Below, piece after piece: positions 10,347 to 19,473 of a DNA stretch of 64,000 nt. Under the pieces are notes generated by a model that saw only the letters and a list, made by a program, of their open reading frames with translations, searched no databases and was not told the DNA's origin. Numbering within the stretch: position 1 is the stretch's first letter; the number at the start of each line of letters is the position of its first letter. Both the position numbers and the translations under genes were made by a program. The DNA is taken from positions 25,602-89,601 of the forward strand of contig NZ_AXAP01000038.1 in the NCBI RefSeq assembly GCF_000472865.1, written 5' to 3'. This DNA is from Bradyrhizobium elkanii WSM2783. Lineage in GTDB: Bacteria > Pseudomonadota > Alphaproteobacteria > Rhizobiales > Xanthobacteraceae.

Positions 10347-10760
10347 TTACTTCCGCTTCCGCTGCTGCTGACCGAGACCCATCTTCTTGGCAAGTTGTGA
10401 GCGCGCCACCGCATAGTTCGGCGCGACCATCGGATAGTCGGCCGGCAGTCCCCATTTCTCCCGGTATTGTTCCGGCGTCATGTTGTACTGCGTGCGCAGG
10501 TGACGCTTCAGCGACTTGAATCGCTTGCCGTCTTCCAGGCAGACCAAATATTCTGATGTAACCGATTTCTTCACGGACACCGCAGGCTTGGCCGGCTCGA
10601 GCGGCGCCTCGGTCCGTCCGCTGGCAACCCGCATCAGCGCGGCATGCACCTGGCTGATCAGGTTGGGAATCTCCGAGGCCTGGGTCGGATTGTTGCTGAG
10701 ATAGGCCGATACGATGTTGGCGGTCAGTTCGACAGGGCTTTTGCCGGTGGCATCGGTCAT
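10347..10760 (-). CDS. mucR: Ros/MucR family transcriptional regulator, zinc-ligand-poor variant
   Basis: 137 residues. MucR/Ros proteins are global DNA-binding regulators of exopolysaccharide, motility and cell-cycle genes in rhizobia. The N-terminal helical oligomerisation region (TANIVSAYLSNNPT) and the core CLEDGKRFKSLKRHL and MTPEQYREKWGLP identify the family. In Ros the zinc ligands are Cys-x2-Cys-x9-His and a following His; here the second Cys is Asp77 and the usual His pair reads Gln91-Tyr92, leaving only Cys74 and His87. Zinc-free members are known in Mesorhizobium, so function need not be lost. The 182-base upstream gap is AT-rich, as expected for a MucR target including itself. Confidence 0.9.
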   Translation of the reverse strand: MTDATGKSPVELTANIVSAYLSNNPTQASEIPNLISQVHAALMRVASGRTEAPLEPAKPAVSVKKSVTSEYLVCLEDGKRFKSLKRHLRTQYNMTPEQYREKWGLPADYPMVAPNYAVARSQLAKKMGLGQQQRKRK

Positions 10761-10942
10761 CGCGCAACCTTCTCTTGAGGCTTGGACGTTGGCAAAGGGG
10801 CAGGACCGCAGACAATATCGAGCTACGCCAATACATCAGCGGAGCCCCGCATTACTTGCCAAATATGAGCGGATTACCGGGAATCTAGCAAGAACGACGC
10901 GGCTTTATTTTTCAAGACGCGCGATTGCAAGTATTTCCCGAT

Positions 10943-11875
10943 CTATGACGAACGCTGCTCGAGATGCGACCGCAGCTCGTCGATGGAGGCGAAGCGCATC
11001 ATGCCTTCCGGCATCTGCGCCTCGATCGAACCGTCGGAATAGAGCGAATAGGCCATGCCGTCGACGACGCCCGATTTCAGCACCGTCACCGGCGGCTGCT
11101 CCTGCGGCTGCGGCGGACGACGGTCGGCCAACGGCGCGCTGGAGCTCTCGCCTGGGGTCGAGGGCATGCGGGGCGCGCGGCGCGGCGGAAGGTCGGACGG
11201 TCGCTGCCGCTCCGGTCTCGGCCAGTTGTCATCGAAGTTCACCTGCTGCGACTCGCCCGATTCGGCGGCCGGCGCCAGTGGATTCGAACGCGGCTCCGGC
11301 GAGAGCATGTCGGGCGTCAAAGGCTCGCCTGTGCGTGGCTGGGCCCGTTCACGCTCCTTGCGCGTGGAGGAGAACATCAGGTTGCGCCGCTTGGGACCTG
11401 CCGGGCCAACCTCCGACGGTTCCGCACCTGGCGGCAACTCGTTGCGGGCACGATCGCGCGCGGCAGCCTCGTGATACCAGGGCGGCGGGGTGGCACCGGC
11501 CGCCGCGGGTCCCTCCGGCTCACCGTCCCCAGAACCGTCTGCCGCTAGTTGACCGCGCCTGAACGGGAAGCCCCCCTCGGGCGCAGCCGCAGCACGCGGC
11601 GCAACGGGTGGCAGCGGGAATTCGTGGTGCGGCTCTTCGCGGAGCGCCTCTTCAGGCACCCCGGTGCCCAGGCGCCGGGCGAGATTCCGCAGCTCCCGGA
11701 CATTGAGCCAGAGGCCGAACATGATCAGGCCGGTGCAGAACCCGAACACACCGGAGAGAATCAGCGTGCTGCCGACGCTGAATTCCTTGTATTGAATGCC
11801 ATAGCCGATCGCCAGCAGGCCCGCCAAAAGCAGGCCAAAACCCGCGACCAACATCCCGACCATCATCAAACTCAC
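10943..11875 (-). CDS. membrane protein with long Pro-rich tail (DUF308-like), unknown function
   Basis: 310 residues. Two or three membrane helices occupy residues 1-60 (MVGMLVAGFGLLLAGLLAIG, then STLILSGVFGFCTGLIMFG). About 200 residues of Pro/Ala/Arg/Glu-rich disordered sequence follow, and the protein ends in a small folded-looking segment (GVVDGMAYSLYSDGSIEAQ, then FASIDELRSHLEQ). The C-terminal motif recurs in rhizobial membrane proteins. I do not recognise a function. It is transcribed alone, between mucR and the divergent glycosyltransferase gene. Confidence 0.7.
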   Translation of the reverse strand: MSLMMVGMLVAGFGLLLAGLLAIGYGIQYKEFSVGSTLILSGVFGFCTGLIMFGLWLNVRELRNLARRLGTGVPEEALREEPHHEFPLPPVAPRAAAAPEGGFPFRRGQLAADGSGDGEPEGPAAAGATPPPWYHEAAARDRARNELPPGAEPSEVGPAGPKRRNLMFSSTRKERERAQPRTGEPLTPDMLSPEPRSNPLAPAAESGESQQVNFDDNWPRPERQRPSDLPPRRAPRMPSTPGESSSAPLADRRPPQPQEQPPVTVLKSGVVDGMAYSLYSDGSIEAQMPEGMMRFASIDELRSHLEQRSS

Positions 11876-12200
11876 CCCCGAAAACCGCGCTGAATCTACG
11901 CGCCGGCCCCCTATTCCACGATACCGTCATATTATGTGCATCGCCAACCAACAATTCCGGAGACGGTTCCTATCCGGATCTTGAACAGGATTACCGCTCC
12001 GTTCGCCTCTCAGGACAGCCGGCCGGCAACGCGCCCCCCGTAGATTTACCGGCTACGAATTGATGCCAAATTGCTGCGACGCATCAGTAAATTACGCCAC
12101 AATTCCCAATTACTCGTTAGTGGAACTGCGCTATATGGATGCCGGGGAATGAGGCCCTAAAGCGCCACCAGGGCCGAGGGACGCCGGGTCACCAATAGCC
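11876..12200. other. intergenic region upstream of the GT39 gene
   Basis: 325 bases between divergent genes. The stretch from about 12055 to 12140 is relatively AT-rich and likely carries the GT39 promoter. I see no repeat, hairpin or supported small ORF. Confidence 0.45.
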
Positions 12201-13850
12201 ATGTCATCCATTACGACTTCTGCCATCGAAACGCCCACGCGGCGCTCGGTGGAAAAGACTTGCGATGATCTTGCGATCATCGTGCTGAGCGCGGTCGCGC
12301 TGATCGCGGGCCTCACGTTCCGTGATTATGGGCTGGGCTGGGACGATTACACCCACGCCGAATACGCCGACCTCCTGCTGCGCATGTATGGTTCCGGCTT
12401 CAAGGACACCGGCGCGCTGTCATTCGCCAATCTGTACATGTATGGCGGCGGTTTCGACATGGCGGCGGCGCTGCTGCACAAGGTCATCCCGCTCGAACTG
12501 TTCGAAACCCGCCGGCTGCTCGGCGCCGTCGTCGGCGTGATCGGGCTCGCGGTCACCTGGCGGCTCGGCCGCCGCGTGGGCGGTCCCCTTGCCGGCCTTG
12601 CCGCGCTGCTGTTGCTCGCGCTGTGCCCGACCTTCTACGGCCACATGTTCATGAACCCGAAGGACGCGCCATTCGCGGTGGCGATGATGATCCTGCTGAT
12701 GGGCCTTGTGCGCCTTGCCGAGGAGTATCCGGCGCCCTCGCCGCGTACCATCCTGATCGTCGGGTTTGGCGCCGGGCTTTCGCTCGGCTGCCGGGTTCTC
12801 GGCGGTCTGGCATTGATCTACGCCGCGGTGGGTTTCGTGCCGCTGTTGCTTGAAGAAGTCCGCAAGCAAGGCCCGCGCGAGGCGGCGCATCGCTTCGTCC
12901 ATGTGGTCTACGTGCTGCTGCCCGGGTTGATCTTCGGCTATCTGGTGATGGGCCTGATCTGGCCGTGGTCGATCATGGAACCGGGCCACCCGCTCGAGGC
13001 CGTGACCTATTTCTCGCACTTCTTCGAGAAACCCTGGAAGGAGATGTTCGACGGCGCGCTGGTCTCGGTGCCGGATATGCCGTGGTCCTATCTGCCGACG
13101 CTGTTCGCGCTGCAGCTTCCCGAGGTGCTGCTGGGCTTCCTGGTCGCAGCTGTTGTCATGAGCCTGATGTCGCTGTCGCGCGCCGACGTCACCGCGCGGC
13201 GCAAGACCATCCTCTTGATGCTGACAATGGCGGCAACGCTGCCCCTGGTCATCGCGATGGTGAAGCGGCCGGCGCTCTACAACGGCATCCGCCATTTCAT
13301 CTTCGTGATCCCGCCGATGGCGGTGCTGGCGGGCTTTGCCTTCGCCCGCACCATGGACTGGCTCGGCGAAAAGCGTCGGAGCTGGCAGCCGGTGGCGCTC
13401 GCCGTCTTCACCTTCGGCCTGCTGCTGCCGCTCAGCGAGATGATCCGGCTCCATCCGTATCAATATACCCACTTCAACCATATCGCCGGCACGGTCCGCG
13501 GTGCCGACGACCTGTTCATGCTGGACTACTGGGGGCTAGCCCTGAAGCAGGCCTCCGATGGCCTGCGCGAGCAACTGATCGAGCGACAGGAAATTCCGCC
13601 GGTTAACGGCAAATGGAAGGTCGCCGTCTGCGGCCCGCAGCGCCCGGCGCAGGTTGCGCTCGGCCCGGACTTCACCATCGGCTGGGACAGCCAATCCGCC
13701 GATTTCGCCATGACCCTCGGCGAGTTCTACTGCAAGGGCCTGACCGCGCCCGTGCTGGTCGAGATCAAGCGCGATGACGTCGTATTCGCCCGCGTCTACG
13801 ATATCCGCGGCCGAAGCATTTCGAGCCTGCTCGCGATTCCTGCGCCGTAG
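12201..13850 (+). CDS. glycosyltransferase family 39 membrane protein (ArnT/PMT-like)
   Basis: 549 residues with about ten or more membrane segments. GT39 enzymes use polyprenyl-phosphate sugars to modify lipids, glycans or proteins on the periplasmic side. The first loop carries the expected acidic pair (FRDYGLGWDDYTHAEY, about residues 42-57), and FYGHMFMNPKDAPFAVAMM near 148-166 is a signature seen in this subgroup. The last ~110 residues form a soluble periplasmic part with two cysteines (AVCGPQ, FYCKG). The target is not evident from context, since no LPS or polymer gene is adjacent. Confidence 0.82.
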   Translation: MSSITTSAIETPTRRSVEKTCDDLAIIVLSAVALIAGLTFRDYGLGWDDYTHAEYADLLLRMYGSGFKDTGALSFANLYMYGGGFDMAAALLHKVIPLELFETRRLLGAVVGVIGLAVTWRLGRRVGGPLAGLAALLLLALCPTFYGHMFMNPKDAPFAVAMMILLMGLVRLAEEYPAPSPRTILIVGFGAGLSLGCRVLGGLALIYAAVGFVPLLLEEVRKQGPREAAHRFVHVVYVLLPGLIFGYLVMGLIWPWSIMEPGHPLEAVTYFSHFFEKPWKEMFDGALVSVPDMPWSYLPTLFALQLPEVLLGFLVAAVVMSLMSLSRADVTARRKTILLMLTMAATLPLVIAMVKRPALYNGIRHFIFVIPPMAVLAGFAFARTMDWLGEKRRSWQPVALAVFTFGLLLPLSEMIRLHPYQYTHFNHIAGTVRGADDLFMLDYWGLALKQASDGLREQLIERQEIPPVNGKWKVAVCGPQRPAQVALGPDFTIGWDSQSADFAMTLGEFYCKGLTAPVLVEIKRDDVVFARVYDIRGRSISSLLAIPAP

Positions 13851-13955
13851 GGCCCGCGCACAAGGGCATATCAGTCACGCCGAACCTGCCTTGCTGCCGG
13901 CCGGCGGCAAGGCTACGCTTCCCGTTGACAAATCAACACATGGGAGAAGCCGGTC

Positions 13956-14735
13956 ATGTCGCCAGCGGAAGCTCGCCTGAAGGAAGTGTCCTCGGATATG
14001 ACGGATGCCGAGTGGCAACAGCGCGTCAACCTCGCCGCCTGCTACCGCCTCGTGGCGCTGTATGGCTGGGACGATCTGGTCGACACTCACATCTCCGCGC
14101 GCGTGCCGGGGCCGGAGCATCATTTCCTGATCAATCCGTATGGCCTGATGTTCGAGGAGATCACGGCCTCCAGCCTGGTCAAGGTCGATCTGGGCGGCAA
14201 TCTGCTGTCGAAGACCGACTACAACATCAACCCCGCCGGCTTCACCATCCATTCCGCCATCCACGAGGTGCGCGAGGACGCCGGCTGCGTGCTTCATCTG
14301 CACACGCCTGACGGCACCGCCGTCTCGAGCGATCCGGAAGGGCTGCTGCCGCTGAACCAGACCGCCCAGCTCGTCACCCACGATCTTGCCTACCACGACT
14401 ATGAGGGCATCGCGCTCGATCATGACGAGCGCCCGCGGCTGCAGCGCGATCTCGGCAGCAAGAACCATATGCTGTTGCGCAATCACGGCACGCTGACGGT
14501 CGGCCGCTCCGTCGCCTCCGCCTTCGAGCGCATGTACCATCTGGAGCGGGCCTGCACCATGCAGGTGCGCACCCGCATGCTGGGCCCGACCGTCTACCCG
14601 GTCGAGCAGTCCGTGATCGACAAGAACACCGCGCTGCTCTCCAATCCCGACCGCGCCGAACTGCGCTCCACAACGCTGGTCTGGCCGCCGCTCTTGCGCA
14701 AGCTCGACCGCATCGACCCGAGCTTCCGCAATTGA
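13956..14735 (+). CDS. class II aldolase/adducin family protein
   Basis: 259 residues, cytoplasmic. Zn-binding and active-site patterns of the family are visible: DTHISARVPG near 47, HSAIHEVREDAGCVLHLHTP (metal-binding HLHT near 113-116), and a third His in LLRNHGTLTVG near 173-183. Members cleave sugar phosphates such as fuculose- or ribulose-phosphate, but the adducin-like branch seen in Bradyrhizobium usually has no known substrate. RBS GGGAGAAG lies before the ATG at 13956. It stands alone and ends before a strong terminator at 14791. Confidence 0.85.
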   Translation: MSPAEARLKEVSSDMTDAEWQQRVNLAACYRLVALYGWDDLVDTHISARVPGPEHHFLINPYGLMFEEITASSLVKVDLGGNLLSKTDYNINPAGFTIHSAIHEVREDAGCVLHLHTPDGTAVSSDPEGLLPLNQTAQLVTHDLAYHDYEGIALDHDERPRLQRDLGSKNHMLLRNHGTLTVGRSVASAFERMYHLERACTMQVRTRMLGPTVYPVEQSVIDKNTALLSNPDRAELRSTTLVWPPLLRKLDRIDPSFRN

Positions 14736-14790
14736 ATTTTCGGGATTTTGGTGTAAGGTTGCATGCAACAACCTCTCCACTATCGAATAA

Positions 14791-14818
14791 AAACGCCGCC
14801 CAATCCCGGGCGGCGTTT
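14791..14818. terminator. bidirectional intrinsic terminator
   Basis: AAACGCCGCC pairs with GGCGGCGTTT plus one inner C-G pair (11-bp stem, 6-base loop AATCCC). A-run on the left and T-run on the right suit termination of the aldolase gene and of the convergent M20 gene. Confidence 0.85.
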
Positions 14819-14833
14819 CAGCTTTCTGGGTCT

Positions 14834-14919
14834 GTCATTGCCGGGCTCGACCCGGTAATCCATCAACCTCCCGTAACAGTCCGTTTCGATGGATGCGCGG
14901 GTCAAGCCCGCGCATGACG
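14834..14919. repeat. dispersed palindromic element (gtcat...catgac type)
   Basis: It begins GTCATTGCCGGGCTCGACCC and ends GGGTCAAGCCCGCGCATGAC, i.e. an imperfect inverted pair with a second arm pair around GATGG. The same layout recurs at 49454-49556 and 60155-60238. It fills the end of the gap before the M20 gene stop. Confidence 0.65.
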
Positions 14920-14929
14920 TGCGAGGCGC

Positions 14930-16333
14930 CTATCTCGGCAGCTCCGCGAGCGCGGCCAGAATCCTTGCCCAGGAGCGGATGCCTTTGTGGAAGCTCTTGA
15001 GGTCGTACTTCTCGTTCGGCGAATGGATGTTGTCGTCGTCGAGCCCGAAGCCGACCAGAAGCGAATCGAGGCCGAGCGTGCGCTTGAAATCGGCGACGAT
15101 CGGGATCGATGCGCCGGAACCCATGAGAACCGCTTCCTTGCCCCATTCTTCCGTCAATGCGCGCTTGGCGGCGGCGAGCGGCTTCATGTTCCAGTCGAGT
15201 GCAATAGCGGGCGCGCTGGAATGGTCGCCGAACTCAACCGAACAATCGGCCGGGATCCGCGCCGTCACGTAATCGCGGAACGCCTTTCGGATCTTGGCAG
15301 GATCCTGCCCTTCGACCAGGCGGAACGAAACCTTGGCCGAGGCGAGCGACGGGATCACCGTCTTCGAGCCTTCGCCGATATAGCCGCCCACGATGCCATT
15401 GATATCGCAGGTCGGGCGCGAGGAAATCTGCTCAATCAGAAGACGATCCTTCTCGCCGGCCGGCACGGAGAGCCCAATCGGCTTCAGGAAAGTCTCGGGC
15501 GTCAGGTTGAGCTTCTTCCACTGCTCCAGGACATCCGCCGGCAGGTCCTTCACCCCGTCGTAAAAGCCGGGAATGGTGATGCGACCATTGTCGTCGAACA
15601 AGCCGCCGAGAATGCGGGTCAGCACGCGGATCGGATTCTGTGCCCCGCCGCCGAACACGCCGGAATGCAAGTCGCGGTTGGCGGCCTTGATCTTGACCTC
15701 GTCATAGACGAGGCCGCGCAACGACGTGGTGATCGCCGGCGTGTTCGGATCCCACATGCCGGTATCGCAGACCAGCGCGAAATCGGCCTTGAACTCCGAC
15801 TTGTTGGCTTCCAGGAACGGCACGAAGTTCTTCGAGCCGACCTCCTCCTCGCCCTCGATCAGGATGGTGATGCCGACCGGCAGCGAACCCGCGACCTGCT
15901 TCCAGGCGCGGCAGGCTTCGATGAAGGTCATCAACTGGCCCTTGTCGTCCTCCGCGCCGCGCGCAACGATGATCTTGCGGCCATCGGCATGATCGGTGAC
16001 CACGGGCTCGAACGGCGGACGGTGCCACAGATCAAGTGGATCGACCGGCTGCACGTCGTAATGGCCGTAGAACAGAACGTGCGGCCGGCCATCCGTGCCG
16101 CCATTGGCCTTGGCGACGATGGCGGGATGGCCCGCGGTCGGCCTGACCTCAGCCGCAAAGCCGAGCGTGGCGATGTCCTTGGCGAGGTGCTCTGCCGCCG
16201 CCTTGCAGTCAGCCGCGAAGGCCGGATCGGCCGAGATCGATTTGATCCGCAGGAGCGAGAACAGCCGCTCCAGGCTGTTGTCGAAATCGGCGTCGATGCG
16301 GTCGAGGACCGCCTGAAGCTTTGGATTGGACAT
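14930..16333 (-). CDS. M20 family metallopeptidase (dipeptidase)
   Basis: 467 residues, cytoplasmic zinc peptidase. Metal ligand motifs are present in order: VLFYGHYDVQPVD (His, about residue 91), RGAEDDKGQLM (bridging Asp, with DDKG typical of carnosinase-like dipeptidases), and ILIEGEEEVGS (catalytic Glu-Glu). A dimerisation domain follows at about 200-320, and the last metal His is in GLDDDNIHSPNEKY. This fits the PepV/carnosinase-like branch often annotated as dipeptidase. It is 11 bases downstream of the GT87 gene on the same strand, so the two may be cotranscribed although no functional link is evident. Confidence 0.88.
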   Translation of the reverse strand: MSNPKLQAVLDRIDADFDNSLERLFSLLRIKSISADPAFAADCKAAAEHLAKDIATLGFAAEVRPTAGHPAIVAKANGGTDGRPHVLFYGHYDVQPVDPLDLWHRPPFEPVVTDHADGRKIIVARGAEDDKGQLMTFIEACRAWKQVAGSLPVGITILIEGEEEVGSKNFVPFLEANKSEFKADFALVCDTGMWDPNTPAITTSLRGLVYDEVKIKAANRDLHSGVFGGGAQNPIRVLTRILGGLFDDNGRITIPGFYDGVKDLPADVLEQWKKLNLTPETFLKPIGLSVPAGEKDRLLIEQISSRPTCDINGIVGGYIGEGSKTVIPSLASAKVSFRLVEGQDPAKIRKAFRDYVTARIPADCSVEFGDHSSAPAIALDWNMKPLAAAKRALTEEWGKEAVLMGSGASIPIVADFKRTLGLDSLLVGFGLDDDNIHSPNEKYDLKSFHKGIRSWARILAALAELPR

Positions 16334-16344
16334 CGCTGAATTTC

Positions 16345-17670
16345 CTAGCTGTGGGCGCTGTTGTCACCGAGTTTTAGCGCGCCTGCCGCCGCAGGCAAAG
16401 CGTCGGCGGCATCGGCCGCAGGCGAATGCCGCATATGCCAGACCAGTCCCCCCGCGAGCACGATGGTCGCCACGAGATTGTTACCATAGGCCTGCACATC
16501 GATCGGAAACAGCGGCAGCGACAACAGAAGCAGGCAGCCTGCAACGCCGAGCAGGATCCATGTCCCGGTCCTGACCGCCGGCCGCGGATCATAGGCGGAG
16601 CGATGCATCAGGACCGTCATCGGGAAGAACAGCCACAGGAAGTAGTATTGCCGCGCCAGCGGCGAGGCCACCGTCATCAGGCAGAACAGGATGCCGATCT
16701 CCTCCGCATCGGATTTCTCGGTCCGGCGCGATGCGGGCGGCATTACCGCGATATAGCCGAGACCAAGCGCGAGCGAGACCGCAAGCACGATCAGGTTCGC
16801 GGTCTTGAAGTCGAGATCGACGATGTTCATGTACCGCGCTGGCTTCGCCTTGAATGGATCGTCCTGGTTGTAGTTCACCGGACGCGTCAGCCGATGCGTC
16901 ATCGCGATGATCGACTGGTTGACCCAGGACCAGTTCTGCTCGTCGCGCTGACCAAAGCCTTTTTCCGAGCTCGAGCCGACCATGCCCTGATACCAGGTCT
17001 TCAATTCCGTGACGTTGTGCTGGAAGCCGCGGAACGGCGCCGGCAGCAGGAACAGGAACACGATAAGAAACACCAGCGTACTCGCAACCGCCGTCCAGTG
17101 CCTGCGCCAGATCAGATAGGGCAATACCGCTACCGGAAACACCTTGATGGCGGTCGCCAGCGCAAACATGCTTCCCGCGAACCACGGCCGCTTCTGCCGC
17201 AACAGCCAGAATCCATACAGCATCATCGCCAGCAGGATCAGGTTCGGCTGGCCGAGATCGAACATATCGAAGACAAATGTGAGCGTAACGAGGCCGGGCA
17301 ACGCCTCCAACAGCCAACCCGGCTTGCGGCCCGAGCCCGCCATCGCGTGCGACAACTGCGCCGTCATCCACCAGGCGATGATGTTGAGCAGGGAGAGCGC
17401 GAGATAGAGCGCAACCTTGCCGAAATAGCTGGGCGCTGCGAGCAGCACCGCCGGCAGCGGCGGGTAGATGAAATCAAAATAGGTATGGGGATCGGCGGGA
17501 TAGAGATCCTTTCCCTGCAGCACCTGCTGCCCGGCCCAGTACCACAACGGATAATCCTTGGTCTTGCCGTGTCCGAAAATCTCGGGAACGAGCACATCGG
17601 CGGTCAGCGCGATGCAGCCGAGGAAGAACAGGATGTCGAGCGGTGCCCGAAGTGACGGATATCTCAGCAC
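16345..17670 (-). CDS. glycosyltransferase family 87 (DUF2029) membrane protein
   Basis: 441 residues with about nine to eleven membrane segments. The region KDYPLWYWAGQQVLQGKDLY near 37-56, and IYPPLPAVLL after it, are characteristic of GT87/DUF2029 polyprenyl-phosphate mannosyltransferase-like proteins; FDLGQPNLILLAMMLYGF is also typical. The substrate in Proteobacteria is unknown. The start is a GTG at 17670; no ATG lies upstream in frame. The gene is followed closely by the M20 peptidase gene. A dispersed repeat lies just upstream. Confidence 0.82.
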   Translation of the reverse strand: MLRYPSLRAPLDILFFLGCIALTADVLVPEIFGHGKTKDYPLWYWAGQQVLQGKDLYPADPHTYFDFIYPPLPAVLLAAPSYFGKVALYLALSLLNIIAWWMTAQLSHAMAGSGRKPGWLLEALPGLVTLTFVFDMFDLGQPNLILLAMMLYGFWLLRQKRPWFAGSMFALATAIKVFPVAVLPYLIWRRHWTAVASTLVFLIVFLFLLPAPFRGFQHNVTELKTWYQGMVGSSSEKGFGQRDEQNWSWVNQSIIAMTHRLTRPVNYNQDDPFKAKPARYMNIVDLDFKTANLIVLAVSLALGLGYIAVMPPASRRTEKSDAEEIGILFCLMTVASPLARQYYFLWLFFPMTVLMHRSAYDPRPAVRTGTWILLGVAGCLLLLSLPLFPIDVQAYGNNLVATIVLAGGLVWHMRHSPAADAADALPAAAGALKLGDNSAHS

Positions 17671-17714
17671 AAGCTCGTTCCAGACATCAGCAAGCCGTTG
17701 ATCCTTTTCATTTC

Positions 17715-17826
17715 GTGATAACGCAGGGATTGCTTCGCTTCGATTGCAATCACGGTGGTTGGAGCGGAGAGCAGTCCCCGTTCGTCATTGCGAGGAGCGG
17801 AGCGACAAAGCAATCCGTCCCTCGTC
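17715..17826. repeat. dispersed palindromic element (gtcattgcgaggagc type), degenerate
   Basis: GTCATTGCGAGGAGCGGAGC at 17784 followed by GCGACAAAGCAATCC pairs loosely with the upstream GGGATTGCTTCGCTTC segment. Better preserved copies are at 38227-38309 and 63748-63830. It occupies the gap between two genes on the minus strand. Confidence 0.55.
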
Positions 17827-17850
17827 ACAATCTGGTGTCGCAGCCAGACC

Positions 17851-19473
17851 CTACCGCCGCAACAGCCCGCCGAGTGCGCCGCGCACCAGTGCACGTCCGA
17901 TCGAGCCGCCGACCTGACCGCCGACCGATTTGCCGACGTCGGCCACGATGCCGCCGATCACCTTGTTGGTGACCGAACGGGTGACGTTGCGCGCGATGAC
18001 CTGGCCGGTCGACAGCCTGCCGCGCCTGACATTGGTGCCAAAGATCGTGGCGGCAATATCGCCGATCTGCCCGAGAATGCCACCGCCTCCACCGGCTTCC
18101 GAACCGTCCGCCGGCGCCGCCGTGCCCTCGATCCGCTTTTGGAGTATCTCGTAAGCGGATTCGGAATCGATCGCGGTATCGTATTTGCCCTTGAATGGGC
18201 TTGCGTCGATGATCTTCTTGCGCTCTTCCGGCGTAACCGGCCCGATCCGCGCTGACGGCGGCCGGATCATCACGCGCTCGACCATCGACGGCGTACCGCT
18301 TCCTTCGAGGAAGGACACCAGCGCCTCGCCCTTGCCGAGTTCCATGATCACGCGGGCGGTATCGAGCTTCGGATTGGGCCGGAACGTCTGCGCGGCGGCG
18401 GCGACCGCCTTCTGGTCGCGCGGCGTGAAGGCGCGCAAGGCGTGCTGCACGCGGTTGCCCAATTGCGCGAGCACCTTGTCCGGCACATCGATCGGATTCT
18501 GGGTGACGAAGTAGACGCCGACGCCTTTCGAGCGGATCAGCCGCACCACCTGCTCGATCTTGTCCAGCAGCGCTTTCGGCGCATCGTTGAACAAGAGATG
18601 CGCCTCGTCGAAGAAGAACACCAGCTTCGGCTTCGGCAGGTCGCCGGCCTCCGGCAGTTCTTCGAACAATTCTGAAAGCATCCACAACAGGAAGGTTGCA
18701 TAGAGCCGCGGGCTCTGCATCAACTTGTCGGCAGCGAGGATATTGACGATGCCGCGGCCATCGCTGTCGGTCTTCATGAAATCCTTCAGCGTCAACGCCG
18801 GCTCGCCGAAGAATTTCGCGCCGCCCTGATTTTCCAGCACCAGGAGCTGGCGCTGGATGGTCCCGACGGTCGCCTTGCTGACATTGCCGAAGCTCTGCGC
18901 CGCTTTGCGGAGCGGCTCCAGCGGATCTTCCTCATCATCGGCGGCCTTCTTGCCGCCAGATGGCACGATCGCATCAAGAAGCGCGCGCAGATCCTTCATG
19001 TCGATCAGTGCAAGTCCGTTCTCGTCGGCGACGCGGAACGCGACGTTGAGAACGCCTTCCTGGACGTCGTTCAGATCGAGCATTCGTGACAGCAACAGTG
19101 GTCCCATCTCGGTGACGGTCGCGCGCACCGGATGCCCCTGCTCGCCGAACACGTCCCAGAACACCGTCGAGAACTGGTCCGGCTGGAATTTCAGCCCCAT
19201 CTCGCTGGCGCGTTTGACGATGAAGTCCTTGGCCTCGCCGACTTCAGCGATCCCGGACAGATCTCCCTTGATGTCGGCGGCAAAGACCGGAACGCCGGCG
19301 CGCGCAAATCCTTCCGCCATCACCTGCAGTGTGACGGTCTTGCCAGTTCCCGTTGCACCGGTAACAAGTCCGTGGCGATTGGCGAGCGCCAGCGTCAACC
19401 ACGCCGCTTGTTCGCCCTTACCGATAAAAATCTTTTCGTCCGTATCGGCAATCTTGTTGTCGGAAATCGCCAT
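17851..19473 (-). CDS. HerA-like ATPase / DUF853 family helicase-type protein
   Basis: 540 residues. A P-loop NTPase of the HerA/FtsK superfamily: Walker A GATGTGKT at residues 39-46, Walker B LVFFFDEAHLLF, and a sensor-like GVGVYFVTQNPIDVP. The C-terminus is Gly-rich and hydrophobic (GGGGGILGQIG, then GGIVADVGKSVGGQVG). DUF853 proteins are widespread and poorly characterised; a DNA-translocase or bipolar-helicase-like role is inferred from the fold only. I use the ATG at 19473 (MAISDNKIADTDEKIFIGKG); the longer frame to 19521 adds 16 unlikely residues. No NurA-type nuclease is adjacent. Confidence 0.87.
   Translation of the reverse strand: MAISDNKIADTDEKIFIGKGEQAAWLTLALANRHGLVTGATGTGKTVTLQVMAEGFARAGVPVFAADIKGDLSGIAEVGEAKDFIVKRASEMGLKFQPDQFSTVFWDVFGEQGHPVRATVTEMGPLLLSRMLDLNDVQEGVLNVAFRVADENGLALIDMKDLRALLDAIVPSGGKKAADDEEDPLEPLRKAAQSFGNVSKATVGTIQRQLLVLENQGGAKFFGEPALTLKDFMKTDSDGRGIVNILAADKLMQSPRLYATFLLWMLSELFEELPEAGDLPKPKLVFFFDEAHLLFNDAPKALLDKIEQVVRLIRSKGVGVYFVTQNPIDVPDKVLAQLGNRVQHALRAFTPRDQKAVAAAAQTFRPNPKLDTARVIMELGKGEALVSFLEGSGTPSMVERVMIRPPSARIGPVTPEERKKIIDASPFKGKYDTAIDSESAYEILQKRIEGTAAPADGSEAGGGGGILGQIGDIAATIFGTNVRRGRLSTGQVIARNVTRSVTNKVIGGIVADVGKSVGGQVGGSIGRALVRGALGGLLRR

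Noticed and set aside
14987..17655. Two long plus-strand ORFs opposite the M20 and GT87 genes
   Set aside because: Shadows of real minus-strand genes with catalytic or membrane signatures.
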